A DNA stretch of 64,000 bases. It comes from Variovorax sp. Root473. GTDB taxonomy: Bacteria > Pseudomonadota > Gammaproteobacteria > Burkholderiales > Burkholderiaceae_C. Positions within the stretch are counted from its first letter, which is position 1. The number at the start of each line of letters is the position of its first letter. The stretch is from contig NZ_LMEV01000020.1 in NCBI RefSeq assembly GCF_001426505.1, positions 1 through 64,000 on the forward strand, given 5' to 3'. The notes beneath the pieces were generated by a model. The model was given only the letters and a program-made list of their open reading frames with translations. It did no database searches and was not told the DNA's origin. Of the stretch, positions 9,225 through 22,849 are shown piece by piece. The translations under genes were made by a program, and so were the position numbers.

Positions 9225-10697
9225 ATGCTGCTCGGCATCGATATCGGAACCTCCGCGGTCAAGATCGTCCTGACCGACATGCAACTGCTGCAGGTCGTGG
9301 CCACGGTCGATCGGCCGCTCACTTCGCAGTACCCGCAGCCCCTGTGGTGCGAGCACGATCCCGACCAGTGGTGGGCCGCCGTCTCGGACGGCCTCGACCA
9401 ACTGGCACGCTCGCACCCGACCGCGATGGCCGGCGTACAGGGCGTCGGCCTGTCGGGCCAGATGCATTCGCTGGTGCTGCTCGACGCGGCCGACCGCCCC
9501 GTGCGCCCCGCGATCTTGTGGAACGACGGCCGCGCCGCCGCCGAGGCCGCCGAACTCATGCAGACCGACCTGGCCCTGCGCCGCGCCGTCGGCGTGCAGC
9601 CGATGGCCGGCTTCACCGGCCCCAAGCTGCGCTGGCTGCGCACCCATGAGCCCGAGGCCGTGGCGCGCGCCCGTTCGCTGCTGCTGACCAAGGACTACGT
9701 GCGCCTGCAGCTGTCGGGCGACAAGGTGACCGACGTCACCGACGCCGCAGGCACCTGGCTGTTCGACCAGGCGCAGCGCCGCTGGTCGCCGCAGGCGCTC
9801 GCCGCCTGCGGGGTCGATCCCGCCTGGCTGCCGCGCGTGGTCGAGTCGTGCGAACCCTGCGCCACCGTGCGCGATGCATTGGCCGCGCGCTGGGGCTTGC
9901 CGCGCGGCGTGCCGATCGCCGGCGGTGCGGGCGATGCCGCAGCAGGCGGCGTCGGCATCGGCGTGGTCGGGCCGGGCGACGGCTTCGTGTCGCTTGGCAC
10001 CTCGGCGCAGATCCTGGTGGCCGACACCGCGCACCGCCCCGATCCCGAACGGTTGGTGCATGCCTTCTGCCACGCGCTGCCGCAGCGCTGGTACCGCATG
10101 GCGGCGCTGCTCAACGGCGCGAGCCCGCTGGCCGCGCTGGCGTCGTGCACCGGCGGTGCCTCGGTCGGCGCGCTGCTGGCCGAGGTCGAGGCCGCGTACA
10201 CCGGGCCGTCGCGCCTGCTCGCGCTGCCCTACCTCTTCGGTGAGCGCACGCCGCACAACAACCCGTTCGCGCGCGGCGCGATCGTGGGCCTCTCGGGCGC
10301 CACCACGCGCGCCGACCTGATGCAGGCGGTCTGCGAAGGCATCGCCTTCTCGCTCGCCGATGGCCTGGAGGCGCTGAACGCCCAGACCGCGCGGCCCGAG
10401 CGCCTGGCGCTGATCGGCGGCGGTGCGCGATCGGCGTTCCTGGCGCAGCTGATCGCCTCGGTGCTCGATGTGCCGCTGGTGCTGTATGAATCCGCCGACC
10501 GCGGCCCGGCCTTCGGTGCGGCGCGGCTCGCGCGGCTGGCAGTCACGGGCGAAGACCCGACGGGTGTGGTGGTCGCGCCCGCCGTGCGCCACGTGCTGGC
10601 GCCGGACGCCGCATTGCACGCGGCCTACCAGCCACGCCTGGAGGCTTTTCGCGCGCTCTATCGCGCAATGGCGCCGGTCTGGGCGTCAGTCGCCTGA
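9225..10697 (+). CDS. xylB: Xylulokinase (FGGY family)
   Basis: Phosphorylates D-xylulose to xylulose 5-phosphate with ATP. At 490 residues it has the FGGY two-domain layout. The N-terminal phosphate loop is GIDIGTSAVK. GQMHSLVLLD and ILWNDGR are XylB hallmarks. The catalytic aspartate is in GGAGDAAAG (about D237), and FGERTPHNNP and IGGGARS are in the C-terminal ATPase lobe. These match E. coli XylB closely. No xylose isomerase or pentose transporter is nearby; its partner here is an exported nucleoside hydrolase. Its 3' end nearly abuts recQ on the opposite strand, with seven bases between stop codons. Confidence 0.92.
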   Translation: MLLGIDIGTSAVKIVLTDMQLLQVVATVDRPLTSQYPQPLWCEHDPDQWWAAVSDGLDQLARSHPTAMAGVQGVGLSGQMHSLVLLDAADRPVRPAILWNDGRAAAEAAELMQTDLALRRAVGVQPMAGFTGPKLRWLRTHEPEAVARARSLLLTKDYVRLQLSGDKVTDVTDAAGTWLFDQAQRRWSPQALAACGVDPAWLPRVVESCEPCATVRDALAARWGLPRGVPIAGGAGDAAAGGVGIGVVGPGDGFVSLGTSAQILVADTAHRPDPERLVHAFCHALPQRWYRMAALLNGASPLAALASCTGGASVGALLAEVEAAYTGPSRLLALPYLFGERTPHNNPFARGAIVGLSGATTRADLMQAVCEGIAFSLADGLEALNAQTARPERLALIGGGARSAFLAQLIASVLDVPLVLYESADRGPAFGAARLARLAVTGEDPTGVVVAPAVRHVLAPDAALHAAYQPRLEAFRALYRAMAPVWASVA

Positions 10698-10704
10698 GCC
10701 AGCG

Positions 10705-12624
<1,920 letters not shown>

Positions 12625-12755
12625 GGAAGGCGGGTGCGAAAGGCGGGGAGGGGGAAAAGGGCCGGAGCCGGGGCGCACGCCGATTGTCCCCCAGCAGCCC
12701 CGATATGACTGTGGCACGGCGTTTGCAAAGGTGGATGCCGCTCCGGCGCCCCTCT

Positions 12756-12765
12756 TGTCTAGACA
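12756..12765. promoter_or_regulatory. HutC-type operator, site 1
   Basis: TGTCTAGACA is a perfect ten-base palindrome within CTTGTCTAGACAGC, in the 303-base gap between recQ and the first transporter gene. It shares the form CTTGT.TA.ACAG with two further sites at 12821 and 16337. HutC of Pseudomonas and relatives binds TGTATA-type palindromes, so assignment to the hutC product encoded here is an inference from that. Confidence 0.6.
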
Positions 12766-12820
12766 GCAAAATGGTGCGTTTCTCTCTGAAATGCACCGAA
12801 ACAGGACTTTCGGGTTATCC

Positions 12821-12830
12821 TGTATATACA
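12821..12830. promoter_or_regulatory. HutC-type operator, site 2
   Basis: TGTATATACA is a perfect palindrome, 98 bases upstream of the substrate-binding protein ATG. Its reverse complement with flanks, ACTTGTATATACAGGA, matches the site in front of hutH (ACTTGTATAGACAGGT) at 14 of 16 positions. The rest of the gap (12625-12927) shows no further gene. Confidence 0.7.
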
Positions 12831-12927
12831 AGTTGGGGCGCCTGGCAACAATGCGAGGCGTGCTGCCCTCATCCCCGGGCATGTATCGCCGAGTCACCTC
12901 TCTCAAAAAATGGAACCAGGAGTCCCC

Positions 12928-13896
12928 ATGGTCAAGACGGTAGTTGTGAAAGTCGCTTCGCTGCTGGCAGCAGGTGCATGTGCAGCGGGCATGGCCGGAA
13001 CGGCCGCCGCCCAGGACACGAAGATTTCGCTTGGCATGTCCGGCTGGACCGGCTTTGCGCCGCTGTCGCTGGCCGACAAGGCCGGCATCTTCAAGAAGAA
13101 CGGGCTCGATGTCGAACTCAAGATGATCCCGCAGAAGGACCGCCACCTGGCGCTGGCCTCCGGCGCCATTCAATGCGCGGCCACCACCGTCGAGACGCAC
13201 GTGGCCTGGAACGCCAACGGCGTGCCGATCGTGCAGATCTTCCAGATGGACAAGTCCTACGGCGCCGACGGCATCGCGGTGCGCAACGACGTCAAGAGCT
13301 TCGCCGACCTCAAGGGCAAGACCATCGGCGTGAGCGCTCCCGGCACCGCGCCGTACTTCGGCCTGGCCTGGATGCTCAGCAAGAACGGCATGACCCTGAA
13401 GGACGTGAAGGTGGTCTCGCTGGAGCCGCAGCCCGCCGCCCAGGCTTTCGTGGCCGGCCAGAACGACGCCGCCATGACCTACGAGCCGTACCTGTCGACC
13501 GTGCGCGCCAACCCGGCCGCCGGCAAGATCCTGGCCACCACGCTCGACTACCCGATGGTGATGGACACCGTCGGCTGCGCGCCCACCTGGCTCAAGGCCA
13601 ACGCCAAGGCCGCCGCTGCGCTCACCAAGTCGTACTTCGACGCGCTGGACATGATCAAGGCCGATCCGGCCAAGTCGAACGAGCTCATGGGCGCGGCCGT
13701 CAAGCAAAGCGGCGAGCAGTTCGCCAAGTCGTCGGCCTACCTGCGCTGGCAGGATAAGGCGGCCAACCAGAAGTTCTTTGCGGGCGAGCTCACCAGCTTC
13801 ATGAAGGAAGCCGCGGCCATCCTGCTGGAGGCCGGCGTGATCCGCAAGGCACCGGAAGACTACGCCGCCACCTTCGACGCCAGCTATGTCAAGTAA
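12928..13896 (+). CDS. NMT1/SsuA-type ABC transporter substrate-binding protein
   Basis: A 322-residue periplasmic receptor with a Sec signal ending around ...TAAAQDTK. The mature N-terminus ([21 protein letters not shown]) and the [10 protein letters not shown] segment are typical of the NMT1/THI5-like, taurine/nitrate/thiamine-precursor receptor superfamily. CCAGGAG five bases before the ATG at 12928 decides the start over an in-frame ATG at 12910. It heads an operon with a permease and an ATPase that runs straight into hutC, behind two HutC-type operators. Histidine or urocanate is therefore a reasonable inferred ligand, not shown by sequence. Confidence 0.88.
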   Translation: MVKTVVVKVASLLAAGACAAGMAGTAAAQDTKISLGMSGWTGFAPLSLADKAGIFKKNGLDVELKMIPQKDRHLALASGAIQCAATTVETHVAWNANGVPIVQIFQMDKSYGADGIAVRNDVKSFADLKGKTIGVSAPGTAPYFGLAWMLSKNGMTLKDVKVVSLEPQPAAQAFVAGQNDAAMTYEPYLSTVRANPAAGKILATTLDYPMVMDTVGCAPTWLKANAKAAAALTKSYFDALDMIKADPAKSNELMGAAVKQSGEQFAKSSAYLRWQDKAANQKFFAGELTSFMKEAAAILLEAGVIRKAPEDYAATFDASYVK

Positions 13897-14754
13897 GGCC
13901 TTGCCGCAGGTGCCACCGATGACGGCCGCGCCGGCACGCGCCGCGTCGCCGCTGCCCGCGCCTCCCGTGCGGCGCCGCGTGTTCGCGCCGCTCGAACCCA
14001 TCAGCGCGTCCGCGCGCACGCTGCTGGGGCTGGGCTTCTTCGTGCTCTTCGTGGTGGTGTGGGGCATTGCCACGCTGGGTGGCTTCGTGTCACCCACCTT
14101 CCTGGCGAGCCCGATCACGATGGTGAAAGAGGGCTGGCTGCTCTTCACCGAGTACGGCTTCATCGGCGACATCGGCATGACCGTGTGGCGCGTGTTCGGC
14201 GGCTTCCTGCTGGCGGCCGTCATCGCGGTGCCGCTGGGCGTGGCCATGGGCACATGGAAGACGGTCGAGGCCTTCTTCGAGCCCTTCGTGTCGTTCTGCC
14301 GCTACCTGCCGGCCTCGGCTTTCATTCCGCTGCTCATCCTGTGGGCGGGCCTGGGCGAGATGCAGAAGCTGCTGGTGATCTTCATCGGCTCGTTCTTCCA
14401 GATCGTGCTGATGGTGGCCGTCACCGTGGGCGGCGCGCGGCGCGACCTCGTCGAGGCGGCCTACACGCTGGGCGCCAACAGCCGCGGCATCGTGGCACGC
14501 GTGCTCATTCCGGGCGCCGCACCGGGCATTGCCGAAACGCTGCGCCTCGTGCTCGGCTGGGCATGGACCTACGTGATCGTGGCGGAGCTGATCGGCTCCT
14601 CGTCGGGCATCGGCCACATGATCACCGACAGCCAGGCGCTGCTGAACACCGGGCAGATCATCTTCGGGATCATCGTGATCGGCGTCATCGGCCTGCTTTC
14701 GGACTTCGCCTTCAAGGCAATCAACCGTCGCCTGTTTGCATGGGCCGCACTGTG

Positions 14755-14755
<1 letters not shown>
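13886..14755 (+). CDS. ABC transporter permease (SsuC/TauC type)
   Basis: A 289-residue inner-membrane permease with about six transmembrane helices. The coupling segment with [13 protein letters not shown] is where the ATPase docks. A proline/alanine-rich N-terminal tail precedes the first helix. The ATG at 13886 overlaps the end of the receptor gene by 11 bases; an in-frame ATG at 13919 follows a GCAGG and would give 278 residues, and may be the real start. It overlaps the ATPase gene by one base (TGATG), so the three genes are translationally coupled. Confidence 0.88.
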
Positions 14756-15540
<785 letters not shown>

Positions 15541-15547
15541 AAGCACG

Positions 15548-16285
15548 ATGAAACGCGACCTGCCGTCCCTCGCGCTCTATGCGCAAGTCAAGGATCACAT
15601 CTCCCGCAAGATCCAGGACGGCACGTGGCCGCCCGGCCACCGCCTGCCTTCAGAGAACGAGCTGGTCGCGCAGTTCGGCATGGCGCGCATGACCGTGAAC
15701 CGCGCCCTGCGCGAGCTCATGGAGCAGGGCCGCATCGTGCGCGTGGCTGGCGTCGGCAGCTTCGTGGCCGAGAACAAGCCGCAGTCGACGCTGCTGCAGA
15801 TCGCCAACATCGCCAGCGAGATCCGCCAGCGCGGCCATGACTACCGCTGCGAGATGCTCGCGGTCGAGCGCCTCGCGGCCTCGCCCGACGTGGCCGCATG
15901 GCTCGACCTGCGCGCGGGCGACTCGGTGTTCCACAGCGCCTGCCTGCACCTGGACAACGACACGCCCGTGCAGCTCGAGGAGCGCTATGTCAACCCGCAG
16001 GTCGTGCCCGACTTTCTCGAGCAGGACTTCACGGCCGTGCCGCCCAGCGAATACCTCGTGCGCCACGTGCCCTTCGACCAGATCGAACACGTCGTCGATG
16101 CCGTGCTGCCCAGCGCCGAGCAGGCCGAGCGGCTCGCGATGGCGCCCACCGACCCCTGCCTGCTGCTGACGCGCCGCACCTGGATCCGCAACACGCCCGT
16201 GACCTGGGTGCGCTGCCTGCATCCGGCCTCGCGCTACAGCCTGGGCAGCCGCTTCAAGTCCGACGGCAACCCGACCTTCGGCTAG
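15548..16285 (+). CDS. hutC: Histidine utilisation repressor, GntR/HutC family
   Basis: A 245-residue transcription factor. Residues 1-75 form the winged helix-turn-helix ([22 protein letters not shown]), followed by a UTRA ligand domain (about 95-240). In the family, urocanate releases HutC from its operators. Three TGT.TA.ACA palindromes near the transporter promoter and hutH are the probable sites. The gene lies between the transporter ATPase and hutH, and its own expression from the transporter promoter would be autoregulated. Confidence 0.93.
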   Translation: MKRDLPSLALYAQVKDHISRKIQDGTWPPGHRLPSENELVAQFGMARMTVNRALRELMEQGRIVRVAGVGSFVAENKPQSTLLQIANIASEIRQRGHDYRCEMLAVERLAASPDVAAWLDLRAGDSVFHSACLHLDNDTPVQLEERYVNPQVVPDFLEQDFTAVPPSEYLVRHVPFDQIEHVVDAVLPSAEQAERLAMAPTDPCLLLTRRTWIRNTPVTWVRCLHPASRYSLGSRFKSDGNPTFG

Positions 16286-16336
16286 ACAGACCGTTTTTTC
16301 GACCCTCAGAGGCCCACGTTTTCTCTCGCAATCACT

Positions 16337-16346
16337 TGTATAGACA
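16337..16346. promoter_or_regulatory. HutC-type operator, site 3, at the hutH start
   Basis: TGTATAGACA, flanked as ACTTGTATAGACAGGT, ends only seven bases before the hutH ATG. The AGG that would serve as ribosome-binding site falls at the operator edge. HutC here could block initiation or act as a roadblock to read-through from hutC. A half-site CTAGACAG also occurs at 16282, over the hutC stop codon. Confidence 0.65.
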
Positions 16347-16353
16347 GGTTCAC

Positions 16354-17916
16354 ATGCCAAGCCATCACACCGCCACCCCCGAAGCCACCCTGACCCTCAC
16401 GCCCGGCAAGGTCGACCTTGCGATGCTGCGACGCATCCAGGCCGGCGGCGTGCAACTCGTGCTCGATGCGTCGGTGCGCGACGGCATGGCCAAGGCCGAG
16501 GCCGCGGTGCGCCACATCGTCGAGAACGACGAGGTGGTCTATGGCATCAACACCGGTTTCGGCAAGCTCGCCAGCACGCGCATCGGCAACGACCACCTGG
16601 CCGAGCTGCAGCGCAACCTCGTGCTGTCGCACAGCGTGGGCACCGGCGAGCCGCTGGCCGCGCCGGTGGTGCGCATGATCCTCGCGACCAAGGCCGTGAG
16701 CCTGGCGCGCGGCCACTCGGGCGTGCGGCCCGCGCTGGTCGATGCGCTGCTGGCGCTGTTCAACGCGGGCGTTACGCCCAGCATCCCGTGCAAGGGCTCG
16801 GTCGGCGCCTCGGGCGACCTCGCGCCGCTGGCCCACATGGCCTGCGTGCTCATCGGCGAAGGCGAAGCCACGCTGGCCGACGGCAAGAAGGTGAGCGGCG
16901 CCGAAGCCATGCGCAGCATCGGCCTCGAACCCTTCGTGCTCGGCCCCAAGGAAGGCCTGGCGCTGCTCAACGGCACGCAGGTATCGACCGCGCTCGCGCT
17001 CGCCGGCCTGTTCGGCGCGGAAGACGTGTTCGCCTCGGCGCTGATGTCGGGCGCGCTGTCGCTCGAAGCCATCCAGGGCTCGATCAAGCCCTTCGACGCG
17101 CGCATCCACGCCGCACGCGGCCAGCCCGGCCAGATCGCCGTGGCCGGCGCCGTGCGCACGCTGCTCGACGGCAGCGAGATCGTCCCGTCGCACGCCGACT
17201 GCGGCCGCGTGCAGGACCCGTATTCGGTGCGCTGCATCCCGCAGGTGATGGGCGCCTGCCTTGACAACCTGGCCCACGCCTCGCGCGTGCTGGTCATCGA
17301 AGCCAACGCCGCATCCGACAACCCGCTGGTCTTCACGGACACCGGCGAGGTCATCTCGGGCGGCAACTTCCACGCCGAGCCCGTCGCCTTCGCGGCCGAC
17401 ATCATTGCGCTGGCGGTGAGCGAAGTCGGCGCCATCGCCGAACGCCGCCTCGCGCTGCTGCTGGACAGCGGCCTCTCGGGCCTGCCGCCCTTCCTCGTGC
17501 GCGACGGTGGCCTGAACTCCGGCTTCATGATCGCGCAGGTCACGGCCGCCGCACTCGCCTCGGAGAACAAGTCGCACGCGCACCCCGCCAGCGTCGATAG
17601 CCTGCCGACCTCGGCCAACCAGGAAGACCACGTGTCGATGGCCACCTTCGCGGCGCGCCGGCTGGGCGACATGGTCAACAACACCGCGGTCGTCGTCGGC
17701 ATCGAAGCGATGGCTGCTGCGCAAGGCATCGAACTGAAACGCGGGCTCAAGAGCTCGCCGCTGGTCGAGGCCGAGTTCGCCCGCATCCGCCAGAAGGTCG
17801 CCTTCCTCGAGCGCGACCGCTACCTCGCACCCGACATCGAAGCCATGCGCCTGTGGGCGCTCGCAGCCGACCTGCCGGCCGCGCTGCTCGACATCCTGCC
17901 CAGCCATTCCAAGTAA
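16354..17916 (+). CDS. hutH: Histidine ammonia-lyase
   Basis: Removes ammonia from L-histidine to give urocanate, the first step of the pathway. The 520-residue protein carries the autocatalytic MIO prosthetic group triad Ala152-Ser153-Gly154 in [25 protein letters not shown] near the N-terminus and the C-terminal segment [11 protein letters not shown] are also diagnostic. The ATG at 16354 is preceded by an operator and a weak AGG. It is the first of the catabolic genes and is followed by hutU after 45 bases. Confidence 0.97.
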   Translation: MPSHHTATPEATLTLTPGKVDLAMLRRIQAGGVQLVLDASVRDGMAKAEAAVRHIVENDEVVYGINTGFGKLASTRIGNDHLAELQRNLVLSHSVGTGEPLAAPVVRMILATKAVSLARGHSGVRPALVDALLALFNAGVTPSIPCKGSVGASGDLAPLAHMACVLIGEGEATLADGKKVSGAEAMRSIGLEPFVLGPKEGLALLNGTQVSTALALAGLFGAEDVFASALMSGALSLEAIQGSIKPFDARIHAARGQPGQIAVAGAVRTLLDGSEIVPSHADCGRVQDPYSVRCIPQVMGACLDNLAHASRVLVIEANAASDNPLVFTDTGEVISGGNFHAEPVAFAADIIALAVSEVGAIAERRLALLLDSGLSGLPPFLVRDGGLNSGFMIAQVTAAALASENKSHAHPASVDSLPTSANQEDHVSMATFAARRLGDMVNNTAVVVGIEAMAAAQGIELKRGLKSSPLVEAEFARIRQKVAFLERDRYLAPDIEAMRLWALAADLPAALLDILPSHSK

Positions 17917-17961
17917 TCCGCACCGTCCCTTATCCGACCTTCCGACAAGGAGAACCACGCC

Positions 17962-19683
<1,722 letters not shown>

Positions 19684-19743
19684 CTCGCCGAGTGCAGTAA
19701 AAAAAGCGGGTCACCGACACCCAAAAAAGAAGGTGGCCCGACG

Positions 19744-19920
19744 ATGGCTCTCGATGCTTCCGATCAGCAGCGCCGCGTGTTCTCAGTGCGGTTCCTGGGC
19801 GACGACATCCGCCACGCGCCCCGCAGCTGGAAGACCTCGCCCGATTTCCCGGGCCTGGCCGAGCGCCTGCCGGCCGGTGCGCCGATGGACGACGCGCTCT
19901 TTCCGCGGCTCGTGGGCTGA
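19744..19920 (+). CDS. Small protein downstream of hutU
   Basis: A 58-residue soluble protein (MALDASDQQRRVFSVRFLGD...). GAAGGTGG lies about seven bases ahead of the ATG, and codon use resembles neighbouring genes. It sits 60 bases after hutU and before the IclR gene, in the same direction, so it is probably part of the hut transcript. It has no signal or membrane segment and I recognise no family. It could be a real small protein or the remnant of a longer one. Confidence 0.5.
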   Translation: MALDASDQQRRVFSVRFLGDDIRHAPRSWKTSPDFPGLAERLPAGAPMDDALFPRLVG

Positions 19921-19957
19921 GCCGGGTAAGACGAAGGTAGAAAGAAAAAACGCGCTC

Positions 19958-19995
19958 ATTCCCATCGCGTGGGAATTCGGGCTTGGACGTGGGAA
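19958..19995. promoter_or_regulatory. Candidate IclR operator
   Basis: ATTCCCA and TGGGAAT form perfect seven-base arms with a five-base spacer (19958-19976). The half-site CGTGGGAA recurs exactly 20 bases further on (19988-19995). The arrangement is about 60-95 bases upstream of the iclR-type start and would suit binding of a dimer or tetramer. The assignment is by position only. Confidence 0.5.
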
Positions 19996-20052
19996 CGGCG
20001 AGCAAGATACTGCACGCCGCATCCACTTTCGACCGCCCAGCGATTGCCCCCG

Positions 20053-20787
20053 ATGACGACTCCGCTTGAAGCTCCCGCCCACAACGACCGCGCGCTGTTC
20101 GTGCTGTCGGTGCTGGCGCAAAGCAAGGTGGCGATGACGGCGGCCGAGCTGGTGCAGGCCACGGGCCTGTCGCAGAGCACGCTGTACCGGCAGGTCGCCA
20201 CGCTGCGCCGCTGGGGCTTCGTGATGGAGTCCGAGGGCCGCTACTCGCCGGGGCCCGTGAGCGTGCAACTGGCCAGCGGCTTCGACGGCAACTCCGACCT
20301 CGTGATGGCTGCGCGCGTCGACATGCGCGCGCTGGCGCAGCAAAGCCACGAGAGCGTGGCGCTCGTCACCCTCGTGAACGAGCGCGTCGTGTGCCTGGAG
20401 ATGATCGACAGCGAACAGTCGCTGCGCTGCTCCTTCGACCGCGGCCGCAGCGTGCCCGCGCGTGACGGCGCCAGCGCCAAGTGCCTGCTGGCGCACGCGC
20501 CGGCCGACACGCGCGACCTGCTGCTCGACGGCCTGGACGAAGCGCCCGAACGCCGCGCCGAGCGCGCCGCCGAACTCGACGCCATCCGCGCGGCCGGCCA
20601 TGCCGTGACGCACGGCGAGGTCGATGCCGGCGTGTGGGGCGCGAGCGCGCCGGTGCTGGCCGCGGGCCGGCGCCTGCGCGGGGCGATCACGCTGATGGCA
20701 CCGCTCACGCGTGTCGAAGGCATGGAAGCTGCATTGGTCCACATGACCGTCGTCACGGCGGCCCGCATCTCGCGCGCACTGCAGTAG
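20053..20787 (+). CDS. IclR family transcriptional regulator
   Basis: A 244-residue regulator with an N-terminal winged helix (about 12-70; ELVQATGLSQSTLYRQVATLRRWGF) and a C-terminal IclR effector domain. The GVWGASAPVL and GAITLMAPL segments belong to that domain. I chose the ATG at 20053; an in-frame ATG at 19969 would translate through the candidate operator and gives an atypical arginine-rich leader. Placed between hutU and the second transporter, it probably controls the second half of the hut locus, including itself. The stop is followed by a T-rich stretch without a hairpin. Confidence 0.88.
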   Translation: MTTPLEAPAHNDRALFVLSVLAQSKVAMTAAELVQATGLSQSTLYRQVATLRRWGFVMESEGRYSPGPVSVQLASGFDGNSDLVMAARVDMRALAQQSHESVALVTLVNERVVCLEMIDSEQSLRCSFDRGRSVPARDGASAKCLLAHAPADTRDLLLDGLDEAPERRAERAAELDAIRAAGHAVTHGEVDAGVWGASAPVLAAGRRLRGAITLMAPLTRVEGMEAALVHMTVVTAARISRALQ

Positions 20788-20836
20788 CCGTGCTGTTTCT
20801 TTTTTTCTTTCTCCTCACCTCCACGAAAGCCCTCCC

Positions 20837-21589
20837 ATGAACACCCGTCGCACCCTCGTCGCCGCCGCCCTGTCCGGCTTCGCCTTCCTCGGTTTCGCTG
20901 GCGCTGCACAAGCCCAGGGCGAGCCGCTGCGCGTGGCCACCGACGCCACCTTCCCGCCGATGGAGTTCGTGGAAAACGGCAAGCGCACCGGTTTCGACGT
21001 CGAGCTGGTGGAAGCGATCGGCAAGACGCTGGGCCGCAAGATCGAGTGGATCGACATCGACTTCAAGGGCCTCGTGCCGGGCCTCATTTCGAAGCGCTTC
21101 GACATGGCCGTCTCGGGCATCTACATCACCGACGAGCGCAAGAAGGTCGTCGACTTCACCGTGCCTTACTACGCGGGCGGCCTCGTGGTCATGGTGAAGG
21201 ACAACAACACGACCATCAAGAAGCCGGCCGACATCAACGGCAAGAAGGTCAGCGTGCAGGTGGGCACCAAGTCGGTGGCCTACACCAAGGAGAAATTCCC
21301 GCAGGTGCAGCTGATGGAAGTCGAGAAGAACCAGGAGATGTTCAACCTCGTGGACATCGGCCGCGCCGACGCCGCGGTCACCGGCAAGCCCGCCGCCTTC
21401 CAGTACGTGCGCACGCGCGGCGGCCTGAAGGTGCTCGACGAGCAGATCACCACCGAGGAATACGGCATGGCCATCCGCAAGGACACGCCCGAGCTGACCA
21501 AGGCCGTGAACGGCGCGATCGAGAAGCTGAAGGCCGACGGCACGTATGCGGCCATCGTGAAGAAGTGGTTCAGCGCGAACACCAAGTAA
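20837..21589 (+). CDS. Polar amino-acid ABC transporter substrate-binding protein
   Basis: A 250-residue periplasmic receptor of the SBP_bac_3 (HisJ/GlnH) family. The signal peptide ends AGAAQAQG. The mature protein begins with the classic RVATDATFPPMEF and contains GFDVELVEAIG and FDMAVSGIYITDERKK. It is followed seven bases after its stop by one permease. Given its place between hutU and hutD, histidine or urocanate is the likely ligand (inference). Confidence 0.92.
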   Translation: MNTRRTLVAAALSGFAFLGFAGAAQAQGEPLRVATDATFPPMEFVENGKRTGFDVELVEAIGKTLGRKIEWIDIDFKGLVPGLISKRFDMAVSGIYITDERKKVVDFTVPYYAGGLVVMVKDNNTTIKKPADINGKKVSVQVGTKSVAYTKEKFPQVQLMEVEKNQEMFNLVDIGRADAAVTGKPAAFQYVRTRGGLKVLDEQITTEEYGMAIRKDTPELTKAVNGAIEKLKADGTYAAIVKKWFSANTK

Positions 21590-21596
21590 GCGGGCC

Positions 21597-22265
21597 ATGG
21601 ATCTCGATTTCTCGCCCGTCTGGCAGGGCTGGCCCGACCTGCTGCGCGGCGCGCTGGTCACGGTGGAGATCACCGCCTGCGCGCTGGCGCTCGGTTGCGT
21701 GCTGGGCCTGCTGGCCGGCATCGGCCGGCTGAACCCGAAGCGGCGCTGGATCTACGGCGTGTGCACCGCCTACGTGGCGGCCATTCGCGGCACGCCGCTG
21801 CTGGTGCAGCTGTTCATCCTGTTCTTCGGCCTGCCGCACTTCGGCATCCTGCTGCCCGCTTTCCTGTGCGGCGTGCTGGGGCTGGGCGTGTACTCGGGCG
21901 CCTATGTGTCGGAGATCGTGCGCGGCGCGATCCAGTCGATCGACAAGGGCCAGACCATGGCGGCGCAGTCGCTGGGCATGACGCCGGCCACCGCGATGCG
22001 CGAGATCGTGCTGCCGCAGGCCGTGGTGCGCATGATTCCGCCGCTGGGCAACGAGTTCATCGCGCTCATCAAGAACTCGGCGCTGGTGTCGCTGCTGACC
22101 ATTCACGACGTGATGCACGAAGGGCAGAAGATCATCAGCGTGTCGTACCGCTCGCTGGAGGTGTACCTTGCCATCGCGGTCGTCTACTTCGTGCTCACGG
22201 GCACCATGACGCTGGTGCTGCGCCACTTCGAGCAGCGCCTGCGCCAGGGCGGGTTGATGCGATGA
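21597..22265 (+). CDS. Amino-acid ABC transporter permease (HisM/GlnP type)
   Basis: A 222-residue inner-membrane permease with about five helices. It has the family segment RGTPLLVQLFILFFGLP and the ATPase-docking loop AAQSLGMTPATAMREIVLPQA. The ATG at 21597 follows the receptor closely. The stop overlaps the hutD start (ATGA). No ATPase gene accompanies the pair anywhere in the locus, so it must share one encoded elsewhere or be served by an unlinked gene. Confidence 0.92.
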   Translation: MDLDFSPVWQGWPDLLRGALVTVEITACALALGCVLGLLAGIGRLNPKRRWIYGVCTAYVAAIRGTPLLVQLFILFFGLPHFGILLPAFLCGVLGLGVYSGAYVSEIVRGAIQSIDKGQTMAAQSLGMTPATAMREIVLPQAVVRMIPPLGNEFIALIKNSALVSLLTIHDVMHEGQKIISVSYRSLEVYLAIAVVYFVLTGTMTLVLRHFEQRLRQGGLMR

Positions 22266-22831
22266 GCGTGCAGCGCTTTTCGCGCGCGGCCCTGTGCGCC
22301 ACGCCCTGGAAGAACGGCGGCGGCACCACGCAGGAAATCGCCAGCTGGCCGCCCGGCGCGGGGCTCGACAGCTTCGGCTGGCGCGTGAGCATTGCGACCA
22401 TCGCGTCGCCCGGTCCGTTCTCGGTGTTCCCCGGTGTCGAGCGGCAGATCATGCTGCTCGAAGGCGACGGCGTGCGTCTGTTCACGCACGACGGCCGCGT
22501 GTCACACCGGCTCGACGTGCCGCACCAGCCCTTCGCCTTTTCCGGCGACGACCCGATCGACTGCACGCTGCTCGGCGGCGCCTCGAACGACTTCAACGTG
22601 ATGACGCGCAGTGGCCAGTGGCGCGCCGATGTGCAGGTGCTGGACCACGTCGCCGACATCGCGCCCGCAGCGCACGGCGTGCTGCTGGCGTTGCGCGGCG
22701 ATTGGCGCTTGAATGACGAAGGCCTGGGCGAAGGCGAGGGCCTGTGCTGGACCGACGCCGCGCCAGCGTGGCAAGCCACACCGGCGAGCAACGACGCGCG
22801 GCTCGTGGCCGTGCGCTTCGTGCCGGCCTGA
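22262..22831 (+). CDS. hutD: HutD family protein
   Basis: A 189-residue cupin-like protein. The opening KNGGGTTQEIASWPPGA and the IASPGPFSVFPGVERQIMLLEG stretch are the signature of HutD. In Pseudomonas fluorescens HutD is reported to limit excess hut activity, probably by sensing urocanate; that role is carried over from the family. Its start overlaps the permease stop by four bases, so it is translationally coupled. It is 18 bases upstream of hutI. Confidence 0.92.
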   Translation: MSVQRFSRAALCATPWKNGGGTTQEIASWPPGAGLDSFGWRVSIATIASPGPFSVFPGVERQIMLLEGDGVRLFTHDGRVSHRLDVPHQPFAFSGDDPIDCTLLGGASNDFNVMTRSGQWRADVQVLDHVADIAPAAHGVLLALRGDWRLNDEGLGEGEGLCWTDAAPAWQATPASNDARLVAVRFVPA

Positions 22832-22849
22832 CCGGCAAGAGGACAAAGG

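Noticed and set aside
12625-14253. Upstream extension of the recQ frame to over 1100 residues
   Set aside because: The extension runs antisense through the transporter genes, has no helicase-related sequence and no start signal.
16282-16289. Additional HutC half-site CTAGACAG over the hutC stop codon
   Set aside because: No second arm is present, so I count it only as a possible weak auxiliary site.
19701-19728. Hairpin with A runs on both sides after hutU
   Set aside because: The stem is only four base pairs. It would read as a terminator only on the minus strand, where no gene ends, and hutU is probably followed by co-directional genes.
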